A DNA stretch of 64,000 bases from Streptomyces sp. SCSIO 75703 (GTDB lineage Bacteria > Actinomycetota > Actinomycetes > Streptomycetales > Streptomycetaceae). Made by a program: the position numbers and the translations under genes. Below are positions 1 to 7,957 of the stretch, in pieces. Positions within the stretch are counted from its first letter, which is position 1; the number at the start of each line of letters is the position of its first letter. The notes under the pieces were generated by a model, which saw only the letters and a list, made by a program, of their open reading frames with translations, had not been told where the DNA came from and did no database searches. The DNA lies in assembly GCF_036607905.1 (NCBI RefSeq), contig NZ_CP144555.1, positions 5,642,001-5,706,000 of the forward strand. Direction: 5' to 3'.

Positions 1-1
1 G

Positions 2-844
2 GTGCACGCCCAGGGCGTCACGCCCTGGCCCCAGGAGGTCACGGCGCAGATGGTCGCCAACTTCCTCGGCGGCGGCGCGGTCTGCAACGCCTTCGCCGCC
101 CAGGTCGGCGCCGAGGTGTGCGTCGTCGACGTCGGCGTCGCCGCCGACCTGCCCGCCACCCCCGGGCTGCTGCCCCGCAAGGTCCGCTCCGGCACCGGCG
201 ACATGACCACCGGCCCCGCCATGACCCGCGAGGAGGCCAAGCAGGCCATCGAGGTCGGCATCGAGACCGCCCGCGACCTGGTGGCGGCCGGCAACAAGGC
301 GCTGCTGACCGGCGAGATGGGCATCGCCAACACCACCGCGTCCGCCGCCCTGATCTCCGTCTTCACGGGGGCCGACCCCGCCGAGGTCACCGGCCGTGGC
401 ACCGGCATCAACGACGAGACGCTGGTCCGCAAGACGGAGGTCGTCCGCCGTGCCCTCGACGTGCACCAGCCCGACCCGGCCGACCCCATCGGCGTCCTCG
501 CCGCGATCGGCGGCCTCGAACACGCGGCCATGGTCGGCCTGCTCCTCGGCGGCGCCTCCCTGCGCACCCCGGTGATCCTGGACGGCGTCAGCGCCGGCGC
601 CGCGGCCCTCGTCGCGCGTGCCATCGCCCCCGAGGTCCTCGCGGCCTGCATCGCGGGCCACCGCAGCGCCGAACCGGGCCACGTCGCCGCGCTCAACAAG
701 CTCGGCCTGCGCCCCCTGGTCGACCTCGACCTCCGCCTCGGCGAGGGCACCGGCGCCCTGCTCGCCCTGCCGATGGTGCAGAGCACGGCACGGGCGATGC
801 ACGAGGTGGCGACGTTCGACTCGGCGGGCGTCACCGAGAAGTGA
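2..844 (+). CDS. cobT: CobT, nicotinate-nucleotide-dimethylbenzimidazole phosphoribosyltransferase (5' truncated by window edge)
   Basis: This enzyme makes alpha-ribazole phosphate from nicotinate mononucleotide and 5,6-dimethylbenzimidazole, for the lower ligand of cobalamin, in the cytoplasm. The visible 280 codons hold family signatures: GEMGIANTT near residue 103, which carries the catalytic Glu region, and the glycine-rich GRGTGINDETLV near residue 131. The Gly/Ala-rich C-terminal half (GVSAGAAALVAR) also fits. CobT is usually about 350 residues, so the N-terminal part lies left of base 1, and the GTG at base 2 is probably not the true start. The next gene makes a corrin/siroheme precursor, which supports a tetrapyrrole role. 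Confidence 0.93.
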   Translation: MHAQGVTPWPQEVTAQMVANFLGGGAVCNAFAAQVGAEVCVVDVGVAADLPATPGLLPRKVRSGTGDMTTGPAMTREEAKQAIEVGIETARDLVAAGNKALLTGEMGIANTTASAALISVFTGADPAEVTGRGTGINDETLVRKTEVVRRALDVHQPDPADPIGVLAAIGGLEHAAMVGLLLGGASLRTPVILDGVSAGAAALVARAIAPEVLAACIAGHRSAEPGHVAALNKLGLRPLVDLDLRLGEGTGALLALPMVQSTARAMHEVATFDSAGVTEK

Positions 845-1009
845 CCCGCCGCGGGGGAGGGGCGGCGCGGCCGGCGAACGGCCCGCCCGCCCCGCCCCCG
901 CCCGGCCACGCCTCACTCCCATCCGTACCGCTCTCGTAGAATCCGCACGTCAGGGCCGCTCCAGAGCCGAAGCGCCCCACCGCACCGCCAGGACGAGGAG
1001 CCCGCCCTC

Positions 1010-2242
1010 ATGGCCGAACACCCCGCCTACCCCGTAGGTCTCCGCCTCTCCGGCCGCCGTGTGGTCGTGCTCGGTGGCGGGCAGGTCGCCCAGCGCCGCC
1101 TGCCGGCCCTCGTCGCCGCGGGCGCCGACGTCCTGCTCGTCTCGCCCGAGGCCACCGCGTCGGTCGAGGCGATGGCGGACGCCGGGGAGATCACCTGGGA
1201 GCGGCGCTGGTACGCGCACGGCGACCTCGCCGACGCCTGGTACGCCCTGATCGCCACCGGCGACACCGAGGCCAACGACGCCGCCTCCGCCGAGGCCGAG
1301 CACCACCGCGTCTGGTGCGTCCGCTCCGACGACGCCGACCGGGCCACCGCCTGGACCCCGGCCACCGGCACCAGCGAGGGCGTGACGGTCGCCGTGCTCA
1401 CCACCCGCGCGCGCAGCCGCGACCCGCGCCACACCGCCGCCATCCGCGACGCGGTCGTGGAGGGCCTGCGCGACGGGACCCTCGTCGCCCCGCACCACCG
1501 CACCCGCACCCCCGGCGTCGCCCTCGTCGGCGGCGGACCCGGCGACCCGGACCTCATCACCGTCCGGGGCCGGCGCCTGCTCGCGGAGGCCGACGTCGTC
1601 ATCGCCGACCGGCTCGGCCCGCGCGACCTGCTCGCCGAACTCCCGCCGCACGTCGAGGTGATCGACGCGGCGAAGATCCCCTACGGCCGGTTCATGGCCC
1701 AGGAGGCCATCAACAACGCGCTGATCGACCACGCCAGGCAGGGCAAGTCCGTGGTCCGGCTCAAGGGCGGCGACCCGTTCGTGTTCGGGCGGGGCATGGA
1801 GGAGGCGCGGGCCCTGGCCGAGGCCGGCATCCCCTGCACCGTCGTCCCCGGCATCTCCAGCTCGATCTCGGTGCCCGGCGCGGCCGGCATCCCGGTCACC
1901 CACCGGGGAGTCGCCCACGAGTTCACCGTGGTCAGCGGCCACGTCGCCCCCGACGACGAGCGGTCCCTCGTGGACTGGCCGGCCCTCGCCCGGCTCACCG
2001 GCACGCTCGTCGTCCTCATGGGCGTCGACAAGATCGGCCGGATCGCCGAGACCCTCGTCGCGCACGGCAGGTCCCCCGACACCCCCGTCGCGCTGGTCCA
2101 GGAGGGCACCACCGCCGCCCAGCGCCGGGTCGACGCCACCCTCGCCACGGTCGCCGAGACGGTCGTCGCCGAGGAGATCCGGCCGCCCGCGGTCATCGTC
2201 GTCGGCGAGGTCGTCCGGGTCGGCCCGGCGGGGACGGCCTGA
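1010..2242 (+). CDS. cysG: Siroheme synthase / uroporphyrinogen-III C-methyltransferase
   Basis: A 410-residue two-domain enzyme. The N-terminal part (about 1-150) is a CysG/Met8-like NAD-binding precorrin-2 dehydrogenase domain with VLGGGQVAQRRL near residue 22. The C-terminal part (about 165-405) is an SAM-dependent uroporphyrinogen-III methyltransferase with GGGPGDPDL near 174, VVRLKGGDPFVFGRG and the VPGISSS segment. It converts uroporphyrinogen III to precorrin-2 and probably on to sirohydrochlorin for siroheme and cobalamin. The ATG at 1010 follows GGACGAGGAG. A TAGAAT hexamer at 937-942 could be a -10 element, but no clear -35 is visible. The next gene starts one base after this stop. 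Confidence 0.93.
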   Translation: MAEHPAYPVGLRLSGRRVVVLGGGQVAQRRLPALVAAGADVLLVSPEATASVEAMADAGEITWERRWYAHGDLADAWYALIATGDTEANDAASAEAEHHRVWCVRSDDADRATAWTPATGTSEGVTVAVLTTRARSRDPRHTAAIRDAVVEGLRDGTLVAPHHRTRTPGVALVGGGPGDPDLITVRGRRLLAEADVVIADRLGPRDLLAELPPHVEVIDAAKIPYGRFMAQEAINNALIDHARQGKSVVRLKGGDPFVFGRGMEEARALAEAGIPCTVVPGISSSISVPGAAGIPVTHRGVAHEFTVVSGHVAPDDERSLVDWPALARLTGTLVVLMGVDKIGRIAETLVAHGRSPDTPVALVQEGTTAAQRRVDATLATVAETVVAEEIRPPAVIVVGEVVRVGPAGTA

Positions 2243-2243
2243 C

Positions 2244-3095
2244 ATGGCCGCACCCGTCATCGTCGAGGACGCCCGGGACCCGCGCCTCGGCGACTACACC
2301 GACCTGACCGACGTGGCGCTGCGCCGCCGCCGCGAACCCGCCGAGGGCCTCTTCATCGCCGAGGGCGAGAAGGTCATCCGGCGGGCCCTGGCGGCCGGCT
2401 ACCGGATGCGCTCCCTGCTGCTGTCGGCCAAGTGGCTCGACGTCATGCGCGACGTGATCGACACGACGTCCGCCCCGGTGTACCTGGTGGACCCGGCCCT
2501 CGCCGAGCGGGTCACCGGCTACCACGTGCACCGCGGCGCCCTCGCCGCCATGCACCGCGAACCGCTGCCGGCCGCCGCCGAACTGCTGCGCGGCCTCACC
2601 TGCGGGCACCCGCCGGGCCGCGCGGGGCGTCCGGCGCGGCGCGTCGCCGTCTTCGAGGACATCGTCGACCACGCCAACGTCGGCGCCGCCTTCCGCAACG
2701 CCGCCGCCCTCGGCGTCGACGCCGTCCTGCTCACCCCGCGCTGCGCCGACCCGCTCTACCGACGGTCCGTCAAGGTCTCGATGGGCGCCGTCCTCCAGGT
2801 GCCCTGGACCCGCCTGGAGTCCTGGCCGCACGACATCGAGGTGCTGCGCGCCGCCGGGTTCACCGTCGCCGCGCTCTGCCTCAGCGACCGTGCCGTGCCG
2901 CTCGACGACCTCGCCGCCCGCCGGCACGGCGGACTGGCCCTGCTCTTCGGCACGGAGGGCGACGGCCTGACCCGCGCGGCGCTCGACGCGGCCGACGCGC
3001 ACGTCCGCATCCCGATGGACGCGGGTGTGGACTCCCTCAACGTGGCCGCCGCCTCGGCGGTCGTCTTCTACGCGACCCGCCCATCGGGCACCTGA
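2244..3095 (+). CDS. TrmH/SpoU family RNA 2'-O-methyltransferase
   Basis: A 283-residue SPOUT methyltransferase. An N-terminal substrate-binding region (about 1-125) precedes the knotted catalytic domain. The three SPOUT motifs are visible: motif 1 NVGAAFRNAAALG, motif 2 LLFGTEGDGL and motif 3 ending SLNVAAASAV. Members methylate the 2'-O of tRNA or rRNA riboses with SAM; the target nucleotide cannot be read from sequence. The ATG lies one base after the cysG stop, so the two are probably co-transcribed and translationally coupled. Downstream is a tandem-repeat intergenic region. Confidence 0.9.
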   Translation: MAAPVIVEDARDPRLGDYTDLTDVALRRRREPAEGLFIAEGEKVIRRALAAGYRMRSLLLSAKWLDVMRDVIDTTSAPVYLVDPALAERVTGYHVHRGALAAMHREPLPAAAELLRGLTCGHPPGRAGRPARRVAVFEDIVDHANVGAAFRNAAALGVDAVLLTPRCADPLYRRSVKVSMGAVLQVPWTRLESWPHDIEVLRAAGFTVAALCLSDRAVPLDDLAARRHGGLALLFGTEGDGLTRAALDAADAHVRIPMDAGVDSLNVAAASAVVFYATRPSGT

Positions 3096-3194
3096 CGGGC
3101 ACCGCCGCGGGCGAACCGCGGTCCGGGCGTGTCCCCGGGCCGTGCCGCCCGGGAGTGTTTCCCGCCCGACCGCCGACACGCCGACGACGGACTC

Positions 3195-3344
3195 GTGTCG
3201 CCAGTGTGCCGACACGCAGGCGATGGGCTTGTGTCGCCAGTGTGCCGACACGCAGGCGATGGGCTTGTGTCGCCAGTGTGCCGACACGCAGGCGATGGGC
3301 TTGTGTCGCCAGTGTGCCGACACGCAGGCGATGGGCTTGTGTCA
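3195..3344. repeat. 36-bp tandem repeat, four copies, each with a small hairpin
   Basis: Four near-identical 36-bp units start at 3195, 3231, 3267 and 3303, and a broken fifth begins at 3339. Each unit contains the inverted repeat GTGTCG-N9-CGACAC, so the array can form a row of hairpins. The unit length is divisible by three, so several frames stay open and give a 12-residue periodic translation (CRQCADTQAMGL). The array lies in the 354-bp gap between the methyltransferase (+) and the kinase (-), which converge. I read it as non-coding, possibly a terminator-like or recombinogenic minisatellite. Confidence 0.85.
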
Positions 3345-3449
3345 CCCGCCGACGCGCCGATGGCGCGCGTGCCGGCCGGGCGCGGACCCGCCGCCGGTGC
3401 GCGGTAACTGCCGGGACGGCCGTGCCGGACCGCCGTACGCACGGACGCG

Positions 3450-4919
3450 CTACGGGTGCGCCGACCCGCCGCTCACACCGCCGTGGCCCGCGTCTGTTCC
3501 TGTTTCCGTGCCGGCGCCGGTGCTCGACCTCGCCGGCACGCCCGGCCCGCCACTCGGGGACCCCTGTGCCGACACGCCGACCCGTTCGGCGCCGAAGCCC
3601 CGGGCGGGGCCCTGGCAGCCCTGTGCCGCGGCGATGCCCAGCGCGACCAGCAGCGTCACCACCACGAAGACGACGAGCCGCTGCCGCAGCAGCCGGGGGT
3701 TGGCCGGCCGCCGCCCGGTCTGGGTGTTCCTCGGCACCGTGCGCGGGCCACTGCCGTGCGGGCGGGGCCGGTTGCCCGTACCGGAACGGGGTCCGCCACG
3801 CCCGGCGCCCCGGGAGGCGGGCGCGGGACGGGCCCCCGACCGCGCCCCCGTACCGCCGCCGCGTGAACCGGCGCCGCCCCGCGACGACGGTCCGCCGCGT
3901 GAGGCCGGTCCGCCGCGCGAGGGGACGCCGCCCCGCGACCCGCCGGACCCGCGCGGACCGCCGGACCCGCGTGACACGGGCGTGCCGTGCGACCCGGTCT
4001 GCCCCGGCGAACGGCGCACGGGACGTTCCGCGTACCCCTCGGCGAGCCGGTCGGCCTCCCCGGTACGCGGCGCCGGCGGCCGGACGTCGGCCAGGCCCTG
4101 CGCCTCCCGGGTGGCGATCTCCTTGAGCCGCAACGACAGTTGCAGCGTGCTGGGCCGCTCCTCGGGGTCCTTGGCCAGACACGCCCGGACCAGCGGCGCC
4201 AACGCGTCCGGCACACCCTGGAGCTGCGCCTCCTCGTGCACCACGCGGTACAGCATCACCTCGGAACTGCCGTGCCCGAAGGGCGAGTCGCCCATCGAGG
4301 CGTACGCCAGCGTGGCGCCGAGCGAGAACACGTCCGTGGCCGGGGTGACGGCCGCGCCCCGCACCTGCTCGGGGGCGAGGAAACCGGGGGAACCGACCGC
4401 CGTGCCGACGTGGGTGAGCGTGGAGGCCCCCGTCGCCCAGGCGATGCCGAAGTCGATGATCCGGGGCCCCTTGGGGGACAGCAGGATGTTGGACGGCTTG
4501 AGGTCCCGGTGGACCACCCCGGCCTCGTGGACCGCGACGAGTCCCTCCGAGAGCGCGGCGCCGACGGCGGCGACGTCCGCCGCGCAGAGCGGGCCCTCCT
4601 CGACGACCTTGTCGTGCAGGGAGGGCCCGGGAACGTACTGGGTGGCGAACCACGGCCGGTCCGCGTCCAGATCGGCGGCGACCAGCCTCGCGGTGCACCC
4701 GCCCCTGATCCGCCGCGCGGCCGAGACCTCGCGCGCGAACCGGGAGCGGAACTCCTGGTCCTCCGCCAGGTCCGGCCGGATGACCTTCAGCGCGACCCGT
4801 TGCCCCTTCTTGTCGGAGCCCAGGTAGACCACGCCCATCCCGCCCGCGCCGAGCCGCCGGTGAAGCCTGAACGAGCCGACGACGCGCGGGTCCTCGCGCC
4901 TGAGGCGCATCATCGCCAT
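3450..4919 (-). CDS. Membrane-anchored Ser/Thr protein kinase without PASTA domains
   Basis: A Hanks-type kinase of about 489 residues. Visible motifs are the glycine loop LGAGGMGVVYLG, the lysine in VALKVI, HRDLKPSN in the catalytic loop and DFGIAW in the activation loop. The kinase domain covers about residues 10-270. A Pro/Arg/Gly/Ser-rich linker follows, then one membrane segment (LVVFVVVTLLVALGIAAA) near residue 425 and a short tail of about 50 residues. The catalytic domain therefore faces the cytoplasm; the tail has no PASTA or other sensor domain. I chose the ATG at 4919 because GGGGA lies 5-6 nt upstream; in-frame ATGs at 4925 and 4955 are alternatives. Substrate unknown. Confidence 0.9.
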   Translation of the reverse strand: MAMMRLRREDPRVVGSFRLHRRLGAGGMGVVYLGSDKKGQRVALKVIRPDLAEDQEFRSRFAREVSAARRIRGGCTARLVAADLDADRPWFATQYVPGPSLHDKVVEEGPLCAADVAAVGAALSEGLVAVHEAGVVHRDLKPSNILLSPKGPRIIDFGIAWATGASTLTHVGTAVGSPGFLAPEQVRGAAVTPATDVFSLGATLAYASMGDSPFGHGSSEVMLYRVVHEEAQLQGVPDALAPLVRACLAKDPEERPSTLQLSLRLKEIATREAQGLADVRPPAPRTGEADRLAEGYAERPVRRSPGQTGSHGTPVSRGSGGPRGSGGSRGGVPSRGGPASRGGPSSRGGAGSRGGGTGARSGARPAPASRGAGRGGPRSGTGNRPRPHGSGPRTVPRNTQTGRRPANPRLLRQRLVVFVVVTLLVALGIAAAQGCQGPARGFGAERVGVSAQGSPSGGPGVPARSSTGAGTETGTDAGHGGVSGGSAHP

Positions 4920-5502
4920 GTTCATCCCCGCTGCCCGGTCCCTGTGACGTGCCACAGCTTACGTTTCCCCGGCCGCCCGCGCGCAGAGGCCGCGCCAGCC
5001 CGGCCCGGCGGGTCGCCCCCGCCCCGGTGCCCGCCCCACGGCCCACCCGCGTCTCCGCCCCGGCACCCGGCGCCCGCCGCGTGGACCACCAACCCCCTTT
5101 TGAGCGAAAAAGGTTGACGGGCCGTGAGGCGGACTTCCCGCCACCCCGGCGGGGGGCCGGGGACGAGCCACCTCCCCGCGGCGCGCGGGGGCGGCCCCAT
5201 GGCGCAGGCGGGGGGCCGGTGTGCCGCACTGGTACAGACGTGAGGGAAGTCACCCGCCCGTGGGAGTCCCCTCCGGGAAGACCCCGAGGCGCGGGGCCGG
5301 CTCTCCACCCAGGGGAGTACACCGCGCCGGGCGGCTCATCCTCGGGGAGGCCCGGCAATCGGTACGCGGGCATGACGCCCGGCACGGGCCCGGCGCCTAG
5401 ATTCGAGACCGAGCGGTGGACACGGCACTCGTCCCCGGGGGCCGGGCGCCCACCGCGCCACGAGGACACGGAGAAGACCTCATCGACGGTCAGGGAGGGA
5501 CC
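4920..5502. other. Long intergenic region between divergent kinase and small membrane protein genes
   Basis: This 583-bp gap contains no convincing gene. It holds a locally AT-rich hairpin at 5096-5113 (CCTTTT, six-base loop, AAAAGG) beside a TTGACG at 5114-5119 that has no matching -10 element. A TAGATT hexamer at 5398-5403 is a plausible -10 element for the downstream small protein and would leave a leader of about 90 nt. Overlapping open frames here look like high-GC noise. Confidence 0.5.
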
Positions 5503-5664
5503 ATGACGCAGTCGGCACCGACGCGGCAACGTCCGGCACGCCGCCACCCGGTGGTGGCGACGCTCATGGCCCTGCCCCTGGCGGCCCTGCTCCTGCTCGT
5601 CTTCGACGGGTGGGAGACGGTGGCCACACAGGCGTCGTCCGTGGGTGTGATGCTGGGGCGCTGA
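5503..5664 (+). CDS. Small single-pass membrane protein, 53 residues
   Basis: The ATG at 5503 follows AGGGAGGGACC, a very strong ribosome binding site, which decides this start over an upstream in-frame one. The product has a basic N-terminus (residues 1-15), one hydrophobic segment around residues 18-34 (VVATLMALPLAALLLLVF) and a short tail. A strong factor-independent terminator hairpin follows at 5752-5785, so this is probably a monocistronic unit. Function is unknown. From memory a small membrane protein occupies the same position in S. coelicolor. Confidence 0.75.
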   Translation: MTQSAPTRQRPARRHPVVATLMALPLAALLLLVFDGWETVATQASSVGVMLGR

Positions 5665-5751
5665 ACGGCGACCCCAGGCCCGGAAGAGCGGTCCGGGCGG
5701 GGACATCCCTCCATGAAACCCCGTGGGGACGGGGGTACGGCGGACGGCACG

Positions 5752-5785
5752 ATGCCGGGCGCGGCTGGGGAGCCGCGCCCGGCAT
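5752..5785 (+). terminator. Intrinsic terminator after the small membrane protein
   Basis: Perfect 15-bp stem (ATGCCGGGCGCGGCT and its complement) with a GGGG loop, followed by TTT. It lies 87 nt after the stop at 5664. Confidence 0.8.
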
Positions 5786-5826
5786 TTCCCCTTCCCGCCC
5801 CCGGGCCCCTCACCGCCGCGCCCCCG

Positions 5827-5832
5827 TACCCT
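5827..5832 (+). promoter_or_regulatory. -10 element 7 nt from start codon (leaderless promoter)
   Basis: TACCCT ends 7 nt before the GTG at 5840. This spacing places transcription start at or next to the start codon. No ribosome binding site is seen ahead of the GTG. Confidence 0.45.
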
Positions 5833-5839
5833 CACCCCC

Positions 5840-6805
5840 GTGACACCGGACCCCCTCCTGCCCGCGCTGGCCTCCCACGCCGGAGCGGTGGCCCACGCCC
5901 GGGGCCCCGCCTCCCTCCGCTGCCGCTGCCCCCGCCCCGCCGAGGCCGCCACCCTCGCGGACCGCCCCGACGGCACCGTCGTCCGGCACGCGGGCACCGT
6001 CGCCAAGGCCCACGCGCCGGACACCGACCCGGCGGAACTGTCCCTGCGCCTCGCCGTCGCCGCGCGGCTGACCGGCGTCCTGCTGCCCCCGCTCGGCGCC
6101 CCCGACGTCCCCGGCAGCCCCGTCCGCCTGGCCGGACGCCTCGTCACCCACTGGCCGTACGGCACCCCCGTCGACCCCGGCGATCCGGACGCCGCCCCCT
6201 GGGAGGAGGCGGCGGACCTGCTCGCCCGGCTGCACCGCACCCCGGTGCCCGGCCCCCTGCCGCCCATGCGCGGCCCCGGGAAGGCGGCCCGCGCCGTCGC
6301 CCGGCTCCGCGCCGTCGCCCCGCGCCACCCCGGCACGGCACCCGTCCTGGGCGCCTGGGCCGCCCTGCCCGCCTGGGCCCGCGGCGAGGGGGCCGCGCCG
6401 GGGGCCGGCACGCTCTGCCACGGCGACCTCCACCTCGGCCAGCTCGTCCGCCACCCCGCGCACGGCGGGCCCTGGCTGCTGATCGACGTCGACGACCTCG
6501 GCCTGGGCGCCCCCGCCTGGGACCTGGCCCGCCCCGCCGCCTGGTACGCGTGCGGGCTGCTGCCGCCCGAGGTGTGGCAGCGCTTCCTGGCCGCCTACCG
6601 CGCTGCGGGCGGCCCGGCCGTCCCGGCGGACGGCGACCCCTGGGCGGCGCTGGACGTCCCGGCCCGCGCCCTCACCGCCCAGACCGCCGCCCGGTCCGTC
6701 ACCAAGGCCGTGGCCGAGGGGCGCCCGCTGGACGACGTGGAGGAGGAGTTCGTCGGCGCCTGCGCCCGTATGGCCGCGGTTCCCCTTGCCCCGTCGGGGA
6801 GTTGA
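5840..6805 (+). CDS. Aminoglycoside phosphotransferase (APH)-family kinase-like protein
   Basis: A 321-residue protein of the APH/choline kinase fold. The phosphotransferase motif LCHGDLHLGQL (Brenner motif) is near residue 195, followed by LLIDVDDLGLGAPAWDLARP, which supplies the metal-binding Asp. The N-terminal lobe is divergent. Members phosphorylate small hydroxylated substrates such as sugars, amino alcohols or antibiotics; nothing here identifies the substrate, and a resistance role should not be assumed. I chose the GTG at 5840 over the far-upstream in-frame ATG at 5723 because that one overlaps the preceding terminator. A possible TTGACC(15)TAGGCT promoter for the next gene overlaps its stop codon. 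Confidence 0.82.
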   Translation: MTPDPLLPALASHAGAVAHARGPASLRCRCPRPAEAATLADRPDGTVVRHAGTVAKAHAPDTDPAELSLRLAVAARLTGVLLPPLGAPDVPGSPVRLAGRLVTHWPYGTPVDPGDPDAAPWEEAADLLARLHRTPVPGPLPPMRGPGKAARAVARLRAVAPRHPGTAPVLGAWAALPAWARGEGAAPGAGTLCHGDLHLGQLVRHPAHGGPWLLIDVDDLGLGAPAWDLARPAAWYACGLLPPEVWQRFLAAYRAAGGPAVPADGDPWAALDVPARALTAQTAARSVTKAVAEGRPLDDVEEEFVGACARMAAVPLAPSGS

Positions 6806-6905
6806 CCGGCCGCCGCGCCACGTAGGCTGCAACCGACCGCGTCCGGGCGGTGTCTGTCCCGGCGAGACGCGAAACAGCACCGACCGGCGAGGAGTCGAGC
6901 CCATC

Positions 6906-7205
6906 ATGCAGTGCCCCAAGTGCCACGCACCGATGCACACCTACCAGCGCAACGGCGTTCAGATCGAGCAGTGCAGCGGCTGCCGGGGGATCTTCCTGGA
7001 CTACGGGGAGCTGGAAGCACTGACCCGGCTGGAGGCCCAGTGGTCCCCGCCCGCCCCGCCGGCGCCGCCCGCCCCGCCGGCGCCGCCCGCCCCGCAGGCG
7101 TACCCGTCCGCCCCGGCCCCCGCCTGGGGCGCCCCGCACGGCGGCCACGGCCACTACGGCCACCACCGCCACCGCGGCTTCGGCCGCATGCTCTTCTCCA
7201 GCTAG
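6906..7205 (+). CDS. TFIIB-type zinc-ribbon protein
   Basis: A 99-residue protein. The N-terminal zinc ribbon has CPKC at residues 3-6 and CSGC about 22 residues later, then GIFLDYGELEAL, as in the zf-TFIIB family. A (PPAPPA)n stretch and a Gly/His-rich tail (GGHGHYGHHRHRG) follow and may bind metal. The exact role is unknown; such proteins are usually annotated as transcription-factor-like zinc fingers without proven function. GAGGAG lies about 12 nt upstream of the ATG. The TAG stop is the first part of a dispersed inverted repeat. Confidence 0.85.
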   Translation: MQCPKCHAPMHTYQRNGVQIEQCSGCRGIFLDYGELEALTRLEAQWSPPAPPAPPAPPAPPAPQAYPSAPAPAWGAPHGGHGHYGHHRHRGFGRMLFSS

Positions 7206-7264
7206 GGCCTTTCGTTGGGATCACGCCGGGCTCGGGGGGTCGGCCTGATCCCAACGAAAGACCC
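7203..7264. repeat. Dispersed hairpin element, copy A (overlaps TAG stop)
   Basis: Inverted repeat with arms CTTTCGTTGGGATCA and TGATCCCAACGAAAG separated by a G-rich spacer. The outer edge begins at the TAG stop of the zinc-ribbon gene. Related copies are at 39476-39524 and 43985-44045. It probably acts as a terminator. Confidence 0.85.
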
Positions 7265-7285
7265 CAGGGCCGCCGGGCACGACGA

Positions 7286-7316
7286 AGCCCCCGGCCGCAG
7301 GTGACGGCCGGGGGCT
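7286..7316 (-). terminator. Terminator of the tRNA operon
   Basis: Perfect 12-bp stem (AGCCCCCGGCCG and its complement) with a seven-base loop. It starts about ten bases beyond the 3' end of the last tRNA on the minus strand. It also lies between converging units, so it may serve both. Confidence 0.75.
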
Positions 7317-7326
7317 CCGGTGAGTG

Positions 7327-7398
7327 TGGACGATACTGGGATTGAACCAGTGACCTCTTCCGTGTCAGGGAAGCGCTCTCCCGCTGAGCTAATCGTCC
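7327..7398 (-). tRNA. tRNA-Val (GAC), copy 1
   Basis: Full cloverleaf of 72 nt: acceptor GGACGAT/ATCGTCC, D arm GCTC/GAGC, anticodon loop CTGACAC with anticodon GAC, T loop TTCAATC, discriminator A. CCA is not encoded. Last gene of the minus-strand operon Gly-Cys-Val-Val-Val. Confidence 0.97.
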
Positions 7399-7409
7399 TC
7401 GGGACTGCG

Positions 7410-7481
7410 TGCGCGATACTGGGATTGAACCAGTGACCTCTTCCGTGTCAGGGAAGCGCTCTCCCGCTGAGCTAATCGCGC
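7410..7481 (-). tRNA. tRNA-Val (GAC), copy 2 with different acceptor stem
   Basis: Same body and anticodon loop (CTGACAC) as the two neighbouring copies, but the acceptor stem is GCGCGAT/ATCGCGC. Both strands of the stem changed together, so pairing is kept. Discriminator A, no encoded CCA. Confidence 0.97.
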
Positions 7482-7521
7482 GGGGTGATCCTGGTGGATC
7501 GTATCGGTCCTGTCGGACCAG

Positions 7522-7593
7522 TGGACGATACTGGGATTGAACCAGTGACCTCTTCCGTGTCAGGGAAGCGCTCTCCCGCTGAGCTAATCGTCC
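7522..7593 (-). tRNA. tRNA-Val (GAC), copy 3
   Basis: Identical over its 72 nt to copy 1 as far as I can read, including acceptor GGACGAT/ATCGTCC and anticodon GAC. It is separated from copy 2 by about 40 bp. Confidence 0.97.
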
Positions 7594-7597
7594 GTGG

Positions 7598-7668
7598 AGG
7601 TGGAGACGGGATTTGAACCCGTGTAGACGGCTTTGCAGGCCGTTGCCTCGCCTCTCGGCCACTCCACC
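7598..7668 (-). tRNA. tRNA-Cys (GCA)
   Basis: 71-nt cloverleaf with acceptor GGTGGAG/CTCCACC, anticodon loop CTGCAAA (anticodon GCA) and T loop TTCAAAT. Discriminator U73 is the identity base expected for tRNA-Cys. It ends only 4 nt from the adjacent tRNA-Val. Confidence 0.97.
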
Positions 7669-7706
7669 AGGAGTGTAGGGGACCGGGAGGCCCCCTGTGT
7701 CCAGCG

Positions 7707-7779
7707 AGCGGACGACGAGGTTCGAACTCGCGACCTCAACCTTGGCAAGGTTGCGCTCTACCAACTGAGCTACGTCCGC
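7707..7779 (-). tRNA. tRNA-Gly (GCC)
   Basis: 73-nt cloverleaf with acceptor GCGGACG/CGTCCGC, anticodon loop TTGCCAA (anticodon GCC), T loop TTCGAAC and discriminator U. First gene of the minus-strand tRNA operon. Confidence 0.97.
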
Positions 7780-7820
7780 CTGTCGATTCGGTACGCTCCC
7801 GCGTCCCGGCGACGGGTTGA

Positions 7821-7848
7821 ACTCTAGCGGATTCCGGGGCCAGGACAA
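7821..7848 (-). promoter_or_regulatory. Promoter of the tRNA operon
   Basis: On the minus strand, TTGTCC (7843-7848) and TAGAGT (7821-7826) are separated by 16 bp, about 40 nt upstream of tRNA-Gly. This fits a housekeeping sigma factor promoter. Confidence 0.6.
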
Positions 7849-7944
7849 AAACGCGTTTGTGCAGCGTGCTGCGGTGCCCGTGGCCGCGTACCCGGTCAGG
7901 CCCACCGGGAGGCCACGTTCGAGTCATTTGCCCGCGGCCCCGCC

Positions 7945-7950
7945 TAGACT
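7945..7950 (+). promoter_or_regulatory. -10 element 7 nt from start codon (leaderless promoter)
   Basis: TAGACT ends 7 nt before the GTG at 7958. No Shine-Dalgarno sequence lies between them, so a leaderless transcript is likely. Confidence 0.6.
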
Positions 7951-7957
7951 CGGCCCC

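Noticed and set aside
3195-3344. CRISPR array
   Set aside because: The 36-bp units are directly adjacent with no unique spacers, and no cas genes are nearby.
3129-3407. Small repetitive Cys-rich protein (CRQCADTQAMGL repeats)
   Set aside because: All frames stay open through the array because the unit is 36 bp; no ribosome binding site or conserved start, and the array lies between converging gene ends.
3037-6411. Open frame of 1124 codons on the minus strand across the repeat array, the kinase and the APH-like gene
   Set aside because: Out of frame with the kinase and passes through the 36-bp repeats and a terminator; composition is not protein-like.
5840-6805. Aminoglycoside resistance gene
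   Set aside because: Only the general APH fold motifs are present; the family covers many metabolic kinases and nothing points to an antibiotic substrate.
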